Assembly: GCA_903928965.1 (NCBI GenBank)
Contig: CAIYSZ010000100.1
Location: 1 to 64,000, forward strand
Direction: 5' to 3'
Origin: an uncultured Pseudomonadota bacterium
GTDB taxonomy: Bacteria; Pseudomonadota; Gammaproteobacteria; Methylococcales; Methylomonadaceae
Length of the DNA: 64,000 nucleotides
The notes below the pieces were generated by a model, which saw only the letters and a list, made by a program, of their open reading frames with translations, was not told the origin of the DNA and searched no databases. The position numbers were made by a program, and so were the translations under genes. The stretch's first letter is position 1, and every line of letters starts with the position of its first letter. Shown piece by piece: positions 48,060-58,647 of the stretch.

Positions 48060-49649
48060 ATGGAAACCAAAAAAATCCTGATCGCCGATAAGCTGGCGGA
48101 AGAAGGCGTCAATTATTTAACCGCGCAACCGGGAATACAGGTGCATTTGCAAACCGGTTTAAACGAGAGCGCGCTGTGCGAGCTGATTCCGGATTTCGAC
48201 GCCTTGCTGATCCGTAGCGACACGCAGGTAACGGCAAAGGTGTTGGCGGCGGCCAAGAAACTGCAAATGGTGGGCCGCGCCGGCATCGGCGTGGATAACG
48301 TCGATCTGGCGGCGGCCATGGAGCATGGCGTCATCGTCATGAACACTCCGGACGCCAACGCGGTTACCACCGCTGAACTGGCCATCGCGCACATGCTGTC
48401 GCTGAGCCGCAATCTGCCGCAAGCCAATGCCTCGGTGCGCGCCGGCTTGTGGGAGCGCTCGCGCTGGCTGGGCAGCGAAGTGGCGCACAAAACCTTGGCC
48501 GTCCTCGGTTTCGGGACCATAGGCCGCATCGTGGCGCAACGCGGCCTGGGTCTGGGCATGCGGGTGCTGGCTCACGATCCTTTCGTCGCGCCGGAAGTGT
48601 TCGAGAAGTTGGGCGTGCAATCCGTCGATTTGCCGCGTTTGCTGCGCGAAGCCGATTATTTGACCTTGCATTGCCCGTTGTTGGAGCAAACCCGGCACGT
48701 CATCGGCGCGGAGCAATTGGCGCACATGAAAAAATCCGCGCGGCTGATCAATTGCGCGCGCGGCGGCCTGGTGGACGAGACGGCGCTGGCCGAGGCCTTG
48801 AGCGCGGGACGCCTGGCCGGCGCGGCGCTTGACGTGTTCGAGCAGGAACCGCCTTTGAATTCGCCGCTATTGGCGCTGGACAATGTGGTGTGCACCCCGC
48901 ATTTGGGCGCATCCACCCGCGAGGCGCAAACCGCCGTCAGCGTGGAAATCGCCAGACAAGCGGTCAAATACCTGCAAACCGGCGAGGCGGTCAATGCCTT
49001 GAATCTGCCGCGCTTGTCGGCGGAGGAATTAAAACAGGCGCAGCCTTTCATGCAATTGGCGCGGATTTTAGGACAGGTGTTGGCCGGCTTGCTGGAGCAT
49101 CCGCTCACCAAGCTGGAAGTGGCGTTGCAGGGCCGGGCCGCCGACATCAAAATCCGGCCGGTATCGGCGGAAGCCCTGGTCGGCGTGCTGTCCGGCCGCT
49201 TTTCCACGCCGGTCAACCGCGTCAACGCCGAGTGTTTCGCCAAGCGCCAAGGCATCAGTTTACTGGAAACCCATGGCGGGGATTGCGAGGGTTACCAATC
49301 CCTGTTAAAAATCACCGGCCACGGCGGCGGGCAAAGCCTTAGTCTGTCCGGCACCTTGTTGGGCGACGAGCACCCGCGACTGGTCAGCATCAATCATTTT
49401 GAAATCGAAGCCGCGCCCGAAGGCGTGTTGCTGATTACCCGGCACACCGACAAACCGGGCGTCATCGCCGGCATCAGCTCGATTTTAGGCGCGGCCGACA
49501 TCAACATCACCCGCATGCACGTCAGCAACGCCGACCCGCAAGGCGTGGCCATGATGGCGATAGCGGTCAATCATCCTTTAAGCGCCGAGTTGATCCGCGC
49601 CGTGCAGGCGGCGCCGGCGATTCACACGGTAAGGCAAATTGTATTATGA
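48060..49649 (+). CDS. serA: D-3-phosphoglycerate dehydrogenase
   Basis: A 529-aa enzyme for the first step of serine synthesis, oxidising 3-phosphoglycerate with NAD. It has the substrate domain (I-R-S-D-T-Q-V-T), nucleotide site G-F-G-T-I-G-R-I-V-A, catalytic R-G-G-L-V-D-E and H-L-G-A-S-T-R-E-A-Q, an intervening ASB domain (about 320-450) and a C-terminal ACT domain (T-D-K-P-G-V-I-A-G-I-S-S-I-L) for serine feedback. This is the long type found in Bacillus and Mycobacterium. It lies 12 bases after the preceding gene and overlaps serB by 4 bases. Confidence 0.95.
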   Translation: METKKILIADKLAEEGVNYLTAQPGIQVHLQTGLNESALCELIPDFDALLIRSDTQVTAKVLAAAKKLQMVGRAGIGVDNVDLAAAMEHGVIVMNTPDANAVTTAELAIAHMLSLSRNLPQANASVRAGLWERSRWLGSEVAHKTLAVLGFGTIGRIVAQRGLGLGMRVLAHDPFVAPEVFEKLGVQSVDLPRLLREADYLTLHCPLLEQTRHVIGAEQLAHMKKSARLINCARGGLVDETALAEALSAGRLAGAALDVFEQEPPLNSPLLALDNVVCTPHLGASTREAQTAVSVEIARQAVKYLQTGEAVNALNLPRLSAEELKQAQPFMQLARILGQVLAGLLEHPLTKLEVALQGRAADIKIRPVSAEALVGVLSGRFSTPVNRVNAECFAKRQGISLLETHGGDCEGYQSLLKITGHGGGQSLSLSGTLLGDEHPRLVSINHFEIEAAPEGVLLITRHTDKPGVIAGISSILGAADINITRMHVSNADPQGVAMMAIAVNHPLSAELIRAVQAAPAIHTVRQIVL

Positions 49650-50287
49650 GTTTTGACGCGGTATGTTTTGATTGCGACAGCACCTTGAGCCGTATTGAGG
49701 GCATAGACGAGCTGGCGCGGCGCGCCGGTTTGTTCGACGCGTGTTCGGCGTTGACCGAACAAGCCATGAACGGCGAACTGCCGTTGGAGGCGGTGTACGC
49801 CCGGCGCTTGGAGATGATTCGTCCCAACCGGGCGGCGCTGGACTGGCTGGCCGAGTTGTACATCGCGGAAATGACGCCCGGCGCGCTGACCGCGGTGCAA
49901 ACCCTGACCGAGCAAGGCAAGAACGTACACATCATCAGCGGCGGCCTGCGTCAAGCCATTTTGCCTCTGGCGGCGGTGTTGGGCGTGCCGGACGAGCGGG
50001 TGCACGCGGTCGATATTTTCTTGGACCGGCAGAGCGAATACACGGATTTCGACCGCGCCTCGCCGTTGGCGGTCAGCGGCGGCAAGGCGCGGATTTGCCG
50101 CCGCATCCGCCTGACGCAACCGCGCCTGGCCATGGTCGGCGATGGTAAAACCGATTTGGAGGCCAAGCTGGCCGGCGCTTACATGGTTGGTTTCGGCGGC
50201 GTGGCGGATCGCCCCCTGGTGCGGGCGGAAGCGGATTTTTTCATCGGCGGCCCCAGTTTGGCGGACGTTTTGGCGGTGCTTTCCTAG
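49646..50287 (+). CDS. serB: Phosphoserine phosphatase (HAD family)
   Basis: A 213-aa HAD phosphatase completing serine synthesis when combined with serA and a transaminase. Motif I is F-D-C-D-S-T-L-S (nucleophile first Asp), motif II H-I-I-S-G-G, motif III with K near S-G-G-K-A, motif IV M-V-G-D-G-K-T-D-L-E. Its ATG lies inside the end of serA. serC is not in the window. Some HAD proteins of this form have broader specificity, but the operon fixes the likely role. Confidence 0.88.
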   Translation: MSFDAVCFDCDSTLSRIEGIDELARRAGLFDACSALTEQAMNGELPLEAVYARRLEMIRPNRAALDWLAELYIAEMTPGALTAVQTLTEQGKNVHIISGGLRQAILPLAAVLGVPDERVHAVDIFLDRQSEYTDFDRASPLAVSGGKARICRRIRLTQPRLAMVGDGKTDLEAKLAGAYMVGFGGVADRPLVRAEADFFIGGPSLADVLAVLS

Positions 50288-50326
50288 GCGCCGGCTCATT
50301 TATCAATCTTAAGGACAGTTTTTTCA

Positions 50327-53300
50327 ATGCTGGATACCGCAAGTTTTTCCGACGGATCTTTTTCGGACGAATCCATATCCGACGGAATCTTATCAAACGC
50401 TACCGCCCCGGCGCGGCTGCGCGAGATTCCGTATAACTATACCTCTTACTCCGACCGCGAGATTGTGATTCGCTTGCTGGGCGAGGACAATTGGCGCATT
50501 TTGCAGTCTTTGCGCGATGAACATTCCACCGGACGCTCGGCGCGCATGCTCTACGAGGTGCTGGGCGACATCTGGGCGGTGCGGCGCAATCCGTATCTGG
50601 AAGACGATTTACTGGATAACCGAGGCCGCAGGCAAGCTTTGTTGGACGCCTTGCGCCACCGTATCAGTCAATTGCAGCAACGGCAAAAATTGCTAATCGA
50701 ACAACAATCAACCGGCCGCGCCGAGAAAGTAGGGCAGTTGATAGCCGCGGCGCAACAAGCCATAGACGCCTTCGCCAAGCATTTTGAACACACCGCCGCC
50801 TTGCGCAAGCAAGCCTTGGCCTTATACGCCAAGCATACGCGCAAGGATAATATTTGCTTCGACGGTTTCGCCCGCGCCGCGCACGTCACCGACGCCACCG
50901 ACTGGCGGGTGGAGTATCCCTTCGTGGTGCTGTACCCCGACACCGAAGCCGAAGTCAGTCATTTGGTGAAGGCCAGCATCAAACTGGGCTTGACCATCAT
51001 TCCGCGCGGGGGCGGCACCGGTTATACCGGCGGCGCGGCCCCGTTGACGCCGGACAGCGTGGTGATTAACACCGAAAAATTGCTGGCATTAAACGCGGTG
51101 CGCTTCGACGACCGCCTGCCGGGCGTGGACGAGCCTTATGCCACGGTATTCACCGGGGCCGGCGTGGTGACGCGCCGGGTCATGGATGCCGCCGAGGCGG
51201 CCGGCCTGGTGTTCGCCTGCGACCCGACTTCCGCCGACGCTTCTTGCATCGGCGGCAACATCGCCATGAACGCCGGCGGCAAGAAAGCGGTGCTGTGGGG
51301 TACGGCTTTGGACAATCTGGCCTCTTGGCGCATGGTCACTCCGGACGGCGATTGGTTGGAAGTGCAGCGCCTCAATCATAATTTGGGCAAAATTCACGAA
51401 CAAGAGCAGGTCGGTTTTTCATTAAAGCGTTACGCCAGTCTGCAAGGCGAGCTATTGTCCGAACAAACCCTGAGCCTGCCTGGCCGGATGTTCCGCAAAG
51501 GCGAGCTCGGCAAGGACGTGACCGACAAATTCCTGGGCGGATTGCCCGGGGTGCAAAAAGAGGGTTGCGACGGCATTATTACCTCGGCGCGCTGGATTTT
51601 GCATAAAATGCCGGCGCATACCCGTACCGTATGCATGGAGTTTTTCGGTCAGGTGCGGGAAGCGGTGCCGGCCATCGTGGAAATCCGCGATTATCTGGCC
51701 GCCTTGCCCAAGCAAGGCGAACAGCGGGTGATGCTGGCCGGCCTGGAGCATTTGGACGCCCGTTACGTCAAGGCGGTGGGCTACGCCACCAAGGCCAAGC
51801 GCCACGGGCGGCCGAAAATGGTATTGATCGGCGATATCGTCGGCGATGATGATAAACAAGTGGCGCTGGCTGCCGCGGAAGTGGTGCGCCTGTGCAATAT
51901 GCGCGGCGCGGAAGGCTTCATCGCCGTCGGCGCGGAGGCGCGCAAGCAATTTTGGCTGGACCGGGCGCGCACCGCCGCCATCGCCAAGCACACCAACGCG
52001 TTTAAGATTAACGAGGACGTGGTGATCCCGCTGCCGCGGATGGGCGATTATTGCGACGGCATTGAGCGCATCAACATTGAATTATCCTTGCGCAATAAAC
52101 TGAATTTATGCGCGGCGCTGAGCGCCTATTTGCAGGGCCAGTTGCCGCTACGCTCCTATGAAGCCGGGCAGAATAAACAGGAATTGCTTGGCGACCGCCG
52201 CGCGCTGGCCTTGGAAGCGGTGGAGCAAACCCGCGCCCATTGGCAATGGGTGTACGCCAACCTGGACACGCCGCTGGCGGCGGCGGAACAGGTGTTGCAA
52301 GCGCGCGGCATAGCGTTGGGCGAATTGAGCAACCGCGCGGACCATCCGACTTTGTTTCACCGTTTGCAAGATTATTCGTTGCGCATCTCCTGGAAAAGCG
52401 AATTGCTGCCGCGTCTGGCGGAAGTATTCGCCGGCGACAATTTCAAGCCCATCATGGAGCAGGTGCTGGCGGTGCATAAAAAAGTGCTGCGCGGCCGGGT
52501 ATTCGTGGCGCTGCACATGCACGCCGGCGACGGTAATGTGCACACCAACTTGCCGGTCAACTCCGATGATTACGACATGCTGCGCGAGGCCAACGCGGCG
52601 GTGGCGCGCATCATGGAACTGGCGCGCGCTCTGGGCGGCGTCATATCCGGCGAGCACGGCATAGGCATCACCAAATACGAATATATGACCGCCGAGGAAT
52701 TGGCCGGTTTTCACGAATATAAACGACAAGTAGACCCGCACGGCCATTTCAACCGCGGGAAATTAATGCCCGGCGGTGATTTGCGCGCCGCCTACACCGC
52801 GTCGTTCAGCTTGATGGGCTATGAGTCGCTGATCATGCAGCAAAGCGATATCGGGGCTATCGCCGAATCGGTGAAGGATTGTTTGCGCTGCGGCAAATGC
52901 AAGCCGGTGTGCTCCACGCACGTGCCGGCGGCTAATTTGTTGTATTCGCCGCGCAATAAAATTCTGGCTACCTCGCTGTTGATAGAAGCGTTTTTGTACG
53001 AGGAGCAAACCCGGCGCGGCATTTCCATCAGTCATTGGAATGAATTCGAGGACGTGGCCGACCATTGCACGGTGTGTCATAAATGCTTTAATCCATGCCC
53101 GGTGGACATCGACTTCGGCGAAGTGTCGATGAATATGCGCAATCTGCTGCGCAAAATGGGCAAGCAAAGCTTTAATCCGGTCAAAACCGCCGCCTTGGCG
53201 TTTTTGACCAACACCCAGCCGCACAGTATCAAGCTGTTGCGCACGGCAATGATAGAATGGGGTTACCAAGGCCAACGTCTGGCCAGCGGCCTGCTGCGGC

Positions 53301-54274
53301 CGTGGGGCAAGGCGCAGCTGCGGCTGCCGCCGTCGTCCACCGGCAAGCCGCCGCTACGCGAGCAGGTGATACATTTCACCAACCGCAAAATGCCGGGCAA
53401 GATACCGAACAAAACCGCGCGCGCCTTGTTGGACATAGAGGACGATCACATCACGCCCATTATCCGCGACCCGGCCAAAACCCGCGGCGATAGCGAGGCG
53501 GTGTTTTACTTCCCCGGTTGCGGCTCCGAGCGGCTGTTCTCGCAAGTCGGCCTGGCCACCCAAGCCATGTTGTACCACTTGGGGGTGCAAACCGTGCTGC
53601 CGCCCGGCTATTTGTGCTGCGGCTACCCGCAACGCGCCGCCGGCCAATACGACAGCGCGCAAAAAATCACCACCGACAACCGGGTGTTGTTCCACCGGGT
53701 GGCGAATACCCTGAATTATCTGGATATCAAAACCGTCATCGTCAGCTGCGGCACCTGTCTGGACCAATTGGCGGATTATGAATTCGACAAGATATTCCCC
53801 GGCTGCCGCTTGATTGACATTCACGAATATCTGCTGGAGAAAGGGGTGCAAGCCAGCTCGGCCCGCGGCAAGCGCTACGTTTACCACGACCCGTGCCATA
53901 GCCCGCTGCAACAGCAAGACCCGATGAAAACCGTCAACGCCTTGCTTGGCGCGACGGTGACTAAATCCGACCGCTGCTGCGGCGAATCCGGCACCCTGGC
54001 GGTGGCGCGGCCGGATATCTCCACCCAAATACGCTTCCGCAAGGCGCAGGAATTGAAACTCGACATCGCCAACACGGCCGGCGAAGGCCCGGTGACGGTG
54101 TTGACCTCTTGTCCGTCTTGCATGCAGGGGCTACAGCGCTACAACGGCGAAATCGAAAACCTGGAAGCGGATTACATCGTGGTGGAACTGGCGCGCGATA
54201 TATTGGGTCAAGACTGGCTGCCGAAGTATATCAAGCAGGCCGGCGCCGGCGGAGTGGAGCGGGTTTTGTTGTAA
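50327..54274 (+). CDS. FAD-linked oxidase / Fe-S oxidoreductase fusion with DUF3683
   Basis: A 1315-aa fusion: DUF3683 (about 25-130), a helical linker, FAD_binding_4 (about 190-340; [11 protein letters not shown]), FAD-oxidase C-terminal domain (about 470-810; G-D-G-N-V-H, G-E-H-G-I-G), two 4Fe-4S motifs ([11 protein letters not shown] and [11 protein letters not shown], about 850-930), then two CCG modules ([16 protein letters not shown] and D-R-C-C-G-E-S-G). This is a GlcD/GlpC or D-lactate dehydrogenase-like 2-hydroxyacid oxidase, passing electrons to quinone or cytochrome. The substrate is unknown. Thirty-nine bases after serB, perhaps in one transcript; RBS AAGGACAG. Confidence 0.88.
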   Translation: MLDTASFSDGSFSDESISDGILSNATAPARLREIPYNYTSYSDREIVIRLLGEDNWRILQSLRDEHSTGRSARMLYEVLGDIWAVRRNPYLEDDLLDNRGRRQALLDALRHRISQLQQRQKLLIEQQSTGRAEKVGQLIAAAQQAIDAFAKHFEHTAALRKQALALYAKHTRKDNICFDGFARAAHVTDATDWRVEYPFVVLYPDTEAEVSHLVKASIKLGLTIIPRGGGTGYTGGAAPLTPDSVVINTEKLLALNAVRFDDRLPGVDEPYATVFTGAGVVTRRVMDAAEAAGLVFACDPTSADASCIGGNIAMNAGGKKAVLWGTALDNLASWRMVTPDGDWLEVQRLNHNLGKIHEQEQVGFSLKRYASLQGELLSEQTLSLPGRMFRKGELGKDVTDKFLGGLPGVQKEGCDGIITSARWILHKMPAHTRTVCMEFFGQVREAVPAIVEIRDYLAALPKQGEQRVMLAGLEHLDARYVKAVGYATKAKRHGRPKMVLIGDIVGDDDKQVALAAAEVVRLCNMRGAEGFIAVGAEARKQFWLDRARTAAIAKHTNAFKINEDVVIPLPRMGDYCDGIERINIELSLRNKLNLCAALSAYLQGQLPLRSYEAGQNKQELLGDRRALALEAVEQTRAHWQWVYANLDTPLAAAEQVLQARGIALGELSNRADHPTLFHRLQDYSLRISWKSELLPRLAEVFAGDNFKPIMEQVLAVHKKVLRGRVFVALHMHAGDGNVHTNLPVNSDDYDMLREANAAVARIMELARALGGVISGEHGIGITKYEYMTAEELAGFHEYKRQVDPHGHFNRGKLMPGGDLRAAYTASFSLMGYESLIMQQSDIGAIAESVKDCLRCGKCKPVCSTHVPAANLLYSPRNKILATSLLIEAFLYEEQTRRGISISHWNEFEDVADHCTVCHKCFNPCPVDIDFGEVSMNMRNLLRKMGKQSFNPVKTAALAFLTNTQPHSIKLLRTAMIEWGYQGQRLASGLLRPWGKAQLRLPPSSTGKPPLREQVIHFTNRKMPGKIPNKTARALLDIEDDHITPIIRDPAKTRGDSEAVFYFPGCGSERLFSQVGLATQAMLYHLGVQTVLPPGYLCCGYPQRAAGQYDSAQKITTDNRVLFHRVANTLNYLDIKTVIVSCGTCLDQLADYEFDKIFPGCRLIDIHEYLLEKGVQASSARGKRYVYHDPCHSPLQQQDPMKTVNALLGATVTKSDRCCGESGTLAVARPDISTQIRFRKAQELKLDIANTAGEGPVTVLTSCPSCMQGLQRYNGEIENLEADYIVVELARDILGQDWLPKYIKQAGAGGVERVLL

Positions 54275-54577
54275 CACGCTTGGGACAAATCGGTTGGCCG
54301 TGAAATCTCTATAGACCTGCCGATGGAGCTGCTTGACGGCAAGTCGGAGCTTAAACGGCTGTTCGCGGTCTGGATCAGAACGGTGCTGTCGCGGCAAAAC
54401 AAGTTGCAATGGGCGATTGAAGAAATACGAACTTTGCGGGTGTTGTTGACCAAACGATTTGGCCCACTGCCTTTGCACGTTGAAGCTCAAATCGACTCCG
54501 CTTCCGCTCCGGAAATTGAGGAATGGTTGCAGGCGTTTTTATCGGCGAATAGCCTGAATGAGATTTTTCGGTATTAA
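54275..54577 (+). pseudogene. 3' remnant of an Rpn/DUF4351-type nuclease gene
   Basis: Reading directly from the stop codon of the previous gene, one frame gives W-D-K-S-V-G-R-E-I-S-I-D-L-P-M-E-L-L-D-G-K, then R-F-G-P-L-P and I-D-S-A-S-A-P-E-I-E-E-W. The R-F-G-x-L-P and A-[SD]-x-x-x-[LI]-E-x-W pattern is that of the DUF4351-like tail of Rpn-family (recombination-promoting, PD-(D/E)XK transposase-like) proteins. The nuclease part is missing. An internal ATG at 54323 could start an 84-aa peptide, but this is probably debris of a mobile gene whose insertion or deletion ended at the upstream stop. Confidence 0.6.
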
Positions 54578-54734
54578 ATTCACTAAAAATTGTCGTTTAT
54601 GGTTTCGATAGCGCGGCGTTTTGTGCCGAACCTCTTGGGGAACCAGGGGTTTATTTACAGTAGGCTTATATTCGTATTGCTCTAAATCAAAAAATCTTGG
54701 ATGGCGGGACTGTTGTCGGTAGAGGCCGTGAAAT

Positions 54735-54760
54735 AAAAAAGGGCCGCTAGGCGACCCTTT
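54735..54760 (-). terminator. Rho-independent terminator of the DUF1097 gene
   Basis: On the minus strand AAAGGGTCGC-CTA-GCGGCCCTTT forms a 10-bp stem with one mismatch-like T-G pair, continuing into TTTTTA. It lies about 20 bases after the stop codon. Confidence 0.85.
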
Positions 54761-54778
54761 GGCATCGAAAGCCGGGGC

Positions 54779-55324
54779 TTATTTTTTCTTACCCCAAGAG
54801 CAAGGGATGCTGCTCAATTTGCCGGCCAATTCATTGGACAAATGGCCGAACACGGAACCCAGAATGAAGGAGATGGAGATAACCAACAGCGGGTTGCTCA
54901 AGGTTGGTCCCAACAAGACTTCTTGGTTCAGTTTGTCTGGGGTTTGCAACAAATAGGCGAAGGTGGAAGAGTAGCCCAGTACGCCAACCGGAATGATGGC
55001 GAAGGTCGGCAGTTTGGCGGACAGAACCAGTACCACGACGGAGCCGCCGACGATCAGTGCGGTGGCGGTTTCCAGGCCGATGGAGATTTCCGGATCCAGC
55101 TTCAGGATCAGCAGGGCGGTGGCCCAAGCCAAAAATACGCCGAAAATGCCGTTGACGATGGTGTTGATCGCCGCTTGCTGATTAGCGCCTAGCAAAAAGT
55201 AAGCGCCCCAAGCGATGGTGGCGGCCCAGATGAAAAACACGCCCGCCGCCGGTCCGATGGCGAAGTAGGTGGCGATGCCGGCCAGCCCGCCGATGCTGAG
55301 AGATAGAGCTACTAATTTGTCCAT
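54779..55324 (-). CDS. DUF1097 family membrane protein
   Basis: A 181-aa membrane protein with five or six helices. The N-terminus A-T-Y-F-A-I-G-P-A-A-G-V-F-F-I-W-A-A-T-I-A-W-G-A-Y-F matches DUF1097, where a W-x-x-F-I-x-W-A-x-F-x-x-W-A-x-Y pattern is conserved; a late S-x-x-x-G-x-x-F-G segment is present (G-S-V-F-G-H). Function unknown. Strong ribosome binding site GAGGAA and a well-formed terminator suggest a monocistronic, well-expressed gene. Confidence 0.75.
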   Translation of the reverse strand: MDKLVALSLSIGGLAGIATYFAIGPAAGVFFIWAATIAWGAYFLLGANQQAAINTIVNGIFGVFLAWATALLILKLDPEISIGLETATALIVGGSVVVLVLSAKLPTFAIIPVGVLGYSSTFAYLLQTPDKLNQEVLLGPTLSNPLLVISISFILGSVFGHLSNELAGKLSSIPCSWGKKK

Positions 55325-55944
55325 GGTTTAGATTCCTCGATTGGTTGATTTGCTTAAGTTTTGGTAAGAAAAGTTTATCAGCCTACGCCTTGGAAGGTTT
55401 TGCGCGAAGATGGCCTCCGCCGGAAAAACGCTAGTCCTTAGCATGTAGCTAAATAATGTTAGCTTGCCATATTGAATTTGAAAATGCGGCTTTTTGTCGC
55501 AGTTTGCCTGTTATAAGCTTAATTCTTATCCAATATAGGGTTTTTTTGTGCAACCCTTCGTTAATTATACCGCGAACCGAAGAATCCTGGGTTATCTTAG
55601 GTAGTATTAAGAGTCTATCCACCATCGCCGGCGTGGAAATAGGTTTTAGGCCGTCGGCAATCCTAGCGCACTGTTTTGGAGCAATATGCGGTGCGACAGG
55701 ATGATTTAGGTGCGCCTCGCGCTTTTATCATAGGCGCGCAACATTGGCGCGGCGGCGGCCAAGCCGCTATTTATCGGCCTAGTCCGCCGGTTTTGCCGGT
55801 ATTGTTGCGGCCATTGGGGTTTGATGGTACTTTTTTTGCTTAAACACATCTTTATTGACGCCCTGATGACTAATTTTAACTATAAATATGACTGTATTGA
55901 GCGAATATTTTGATTGCCGCACGGATGCGGCAGGGGAAAGATAC
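55325..55944. other. Intergenic region upstream of malic enzyme
   Basis: About 620 bases between divergent genes. A frame at 55456-55704 has neither a ribosome binding site nor family features. A possible -35 TTGACG lies at 55855-55860 with an AT-rich -10 area near 55878-55886, which would put the transcript start before 55945. Nothing else stands out. Confidence 0.4.
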
Positions 55945-57621
55945 ATGGCGGTATCGATTAAGGGAGTTGGTTTGCTGAGCTTGTCTTACGCTAACAAGGG
56001 CACTGCTTTTACCCGTCAGGAACGGGTAGCGTTGGAGCTCGACGGTTTATTGCCGCCGCAGGTGACGACTTTGGATGAGCAAATCGAGCGGCTTTATTTC
56101 AGTTACCGGCAGCAGGCCGGAGACATAGCCAAATACCAATTTTTGCGGGCAATTCAGGACCGTTCGGCGGTGTTGTTTTACGCCTTGCTGGAGACCTATT
56201 TGGAGGAGATGGCGCCGATCATTTATACGCCGACCGTGGGTTTGGCGGTGCAGCAGTTTAGTTCTCTGTATCGTACCGCGCGCGGCTTGACTTTTTCGGT
56301 GGAGAATATTAACCGGGCCGAGGCGATCATGCGCGCCTATCCCTTACGCGACGTGCGCATGATCGTGGTGACAGATGCTTCCGCCATCTTGGGCATAGGC
56401 GATCAAGGGATGGGCGGCTTGTCGATTTGCATCGGTAAATTGGCCTTATATACCGTGGGCGGCGGCTTGTCGCCGTATCAAAGCCTGCCGATCAATCTGG
56501 ACGTGGGAACCAACCGCGAGGAGTTGTTGGATGATCCGCATTATTTGGGAATACGCCAACCGCGGTTAATGGACGAAGCTTATTTCGATTTGGTGGATAA
56601 ATTCGTGGCGGCGGTGAAGGCGGTTTGGCCGAAGGCGATAGTGCAGTGGGAGGATTTTACCCGCGACGCCGCGTTTAGCGTGCTGGCGCGCTACCGCAAG
56701 GCCTTGCCGTGCTTTAATGACGATATACAAGGCACCGGGGCGATGGCGCTGGCCGGTTTGTTGTCCGCGGCGGCGGCTAAGGGTGAGCGGTTGGCGGAGC
56801 AAACGGTGTTGATCGTCGGCGCCGGGGCCGGCGGATTGGGCGTGGCGAAGATGATCCGGGCCGGCATGCTGGCTGCCGGCATGTCCGAGGAGCAGGCGCG
56901 CGGCCATTTATTCGTGGCCGATGTCAACGGTTTGTTGCTAGACAACGGCGAATTGGAGTCTTTTAAGCTGCCGTTCGCGCAAGCGGCGGATTTTTGCCGG
57001 GATTGGGATGTCGTGGGCGGAACGCCGAGCTTATTGGAGATTGTGCAAAAGCTCAGGCCCGGCGTATTAATCGGTTTGTCCGGCGCGGCGGGGATATTTA
57101 CCCAAGCGGTGGTTGAGGCCATGTGTGAAACGCATGCGCGGCCGGTTATTTTTCCTTTTTCCAATCCTAATGATCATTGCGAGGCCTTGCCGCGGGACAT
57201 CGTGGCCTGGACCGGCGGCCGGGCGATTGTGGCCACCGGCGGCCCGTTTGGCGATGTAGTGTATGAAGGCGTTAGACACGAAATACGGCAGGGCAATAAC
57301 GCTTTTATATTTCCGGGCCTGGGGTTGGCGGCGGTGATCGGCGAATGCTCGCGCATTAGCGACGGCATGGTGCTGGCGGCGGCTTACGCCTTGGCGGAAT
57401 ATGTGCGGGACGTTTGCGCCGACGGCTATATTTTCCCCCCGATTCGGGATTTGAAGAAAATTAGCGCCTTGGTCGCGGAGCGGGTGTTGCAAGCGGCCAT
57501 CGCCGACGGCTCGGCCAGCCGCGCCGATTTATCCGGGCTGGATTTGGCGCAATGCGTGGCGGACAGTATGTGGCGCGCGGAATATTTGCCCTGCCGGTAT
57601 GAAAAGCCGGAGCGAATTTAG
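55945..57621 (+). CDS. maeA: NAD-dependent malic enzyme
   Basis: A 558-aa enzyme decarboxylating malate to pyruvate. Y-T-P-T-V-G-L-A-V-Q-Q, the catalytic Tyr region, D-Q-G-M-G-G, the K-containing G-G-L-S-P-Y-Q segment, F-N-D-D-I-Q-G-T-G metal site and G-A-G-A-G-G-L-G-V-A nucleotide loop are all present. The frame opens at ATG 55888, but MAVSIKGVGLLSLSYANKGTAF starts at 55945 behind GGGGAAAG and fits the family, so that start is preferred. NAD rather than NADP use is inferred from the large-subunit type. It is monocistronic and complements PEP carboxykinase at the C3/C4 node. Confidence 0.88.
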   Translation: MAVSIKGVGLLSLSYANKGTAFTRQERVALELDGLLPPQVTTLDEQIERLYFSYRQQAGDIAKYQFLRAIQDRSAVLFYALLETYLEEMAPIIYTPTVGLAVQQFSSLYRTARGLTFSVENINRAEAIMRAYPLRDVRMIVVTDASAILGIGDQGMGGLSICIGKLALYTVGGGLSPYQSLPINLDVGTNREELLDDPHYLGIRQPRLMDEAYFDLVDKFVAAVKAVWPKAIVQWEDFTRDAAFSVLARYRKALPCFNDDIQGTGAMALAGLLSAAAAKGERLAEQTVLIVGAGAGGLGVAKMIRAGMLAAGMSEEQARGHLFVADVNGLLLDNGELESFKLPFAQAADFCRDWDVVGGTPSLLEIVQKLRPGVLIGLSGAAGIFTQAVVEAMCETHARPVIFPFSNPNDHCEALPRDIVAWTGGRAIVATGGPFGDVVYEGVRHEIRQGNNAFIFPGLGLAAVIGECSRISDGMVLAAAYALAEYVRDVCADGYIFPPIRDLKKISALVAERVLQAAIADGSASRADLSGLDLAQCVADSMWRAEYLPCRYEKPERI

Positions 57622-57669
57622 CTGAAAATAATTTCATGGGCGGGTTGTTTAGGGTTTGTAAGCTTCTGC

Positions 57670-57675
57670 TATACT
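57670..57675 (+). promoter_or_regulatory. Candidate -10 element of the secreted protein gene
   Basis: TATACT lies 40 bases before the ATG at 57715; a poor -35 (TTGTTT, 57645-57650) is 19 bases upstream. Weak support only. Confidence 0.3.
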
Positions 57676-57714
57676 TGAAGCCCCCATAACCATAATAATA
57701 TCAGGACACAACCC

Positions 57715-58497
57715 ATGCGTACCATAAATCTATTTTTGTTTTCCTCTTTGTTAACGGCTATAGGCAATTCACCCGCGGCGGCGGATTCAGCAACACGGCA
57801 TCCAGGGCCTTTGCACGTCGATTTTACTCATTGCACCGAGTTTGCCGGCGTGGCGCCAATTGACGAATTAAAAGCCGCCGCCTTGACGCCAAGTCCATAT
57901 GCACTGGATTTAAGCGGCGGGCAAGCCAGTCTGGTGGTGCGGGTGTCGGATTGCGAGTCCATTAGCGTGAACGGCAGTCCCGGTCACGCGGGACGGGTGG
58001 CGCATATCGGCATTGAATTGATTTCCCCCGACGGCACTGGAACCGACCCGTACACGTCCATTAATAATTACACCTTGACTTTCTCAAGTAACTTGCCGGC
58101 CCTAGCCGAGGGATTGCAAGCTTTCGGCATTCCGGCCCAAGTTACCCCGAACTTGGAATACGAATTTGCGCCTAAAAAAGGGCCAAGCCAGTTATTTGCC
58201 GCCGTCGCGCCGGAAGCGGAGATTTGGCCGACCTGGTTTTTGCACGGCACGGTGACGAATCCAAGCCTGCCTAGCCCTTTTTTGGCCAATTGGTGGTATC
58301 AGTCCGAATTGGGTCAAGTTAAAATGGCTACGACTTTTCCTGTCATTTACTTTGATTTTACGTCGCAGGTGGCTTTTTACACCAACGCGAACAATTTTAT
58401 CGGCCAATTGATAGGCGGCGACGCGATCCCTAATTTTCCGGTCAGCTATCGCGGTCAATACGCTCACGCAAGCATGACGGTGACCTTGCATCCTTAG
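57715..58497 (+). CDS. Secreted protein of unknown function (acetoacetate-decarboxylase-like family, tentative)
   Basis: A 260-aa protein with a signal peptide (cleavage near N-S-P-A-A-A). Features: G-P-L-H-V-D-F-T-H-C-T-E-F-A-G-V-A-P-I near residue 30, L-V-V-R-V-S-D-C-E-S-I-S-V-N-G, V-A-H-I-G-I-E-L-I-S-P-D-G-T-G and N-N-Y-T-L-T-F. Similar proteins with C-x-E-F-A-G and P-D-G-T-G-D-x-N-N-Y-T-L occur in actinobacteria and may share the acetoacetate decarboxylase fold; no catalytic Lys can be pointed to. No link to neighbours is evident. Confidence 0.5.
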   Translation: MRTINLFLFSSLLTAIGNSPAAADSATRHPGPLHVDFTHCTEFAGVAPIDELKAAALTPSPYALDLSGGQASLVVRVSDCESISVNGSPGHAGRVAHIGIELISPDGTGTDPYTSINNYTLTFSSNLPALAEGLQAFGIPAQVTPNLEYEFAPKKGPSQLFAAVAPEAEIWPTWFLHGTVTNPSLPSPFLANWWYQSELGQVKMATTFPVIYFDFTSQVAFYTNANNFIGQLIGGDAIPNFPVSYRGQYAHASMTVTLHP

Positions 58498-58604
58498 GAA
58501 ATAAGGGGCGGCGTATGGGTTGCTAGGATTTTATTTAACTGATTTTAAATTAAATTTTAAAATTTCATAAATATGTAATGTTATTGTAATATTTTTTAAC
58601 GCTT

Positions 58605-58622
58605 TTGTCATCTGGCTTTAAT
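58605..58622 (+). promoter_or_regulatory. Weak Pho-box-like site
   Basis: TTGTCAT-CTGG-CTTTAAT resembles two 7-base PhoB half sites (consensus CTGTCAT) separated by four bases, with 6 and 5 matches. It lies 83 bases before the phosphoesterase gene. A match this loose is expected by chance at some rate. Confidence 0.3.
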
Positions 58623-58647
58623 TTGGAACCTGTATGTTAGAGGGGAC

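Noticed and set aside
55456..55704. 82-aa open frame in the gap before malic enzyme
   Set aside because: No ribosome binding site, odd composition and no similarity that I recognise; probably chance.
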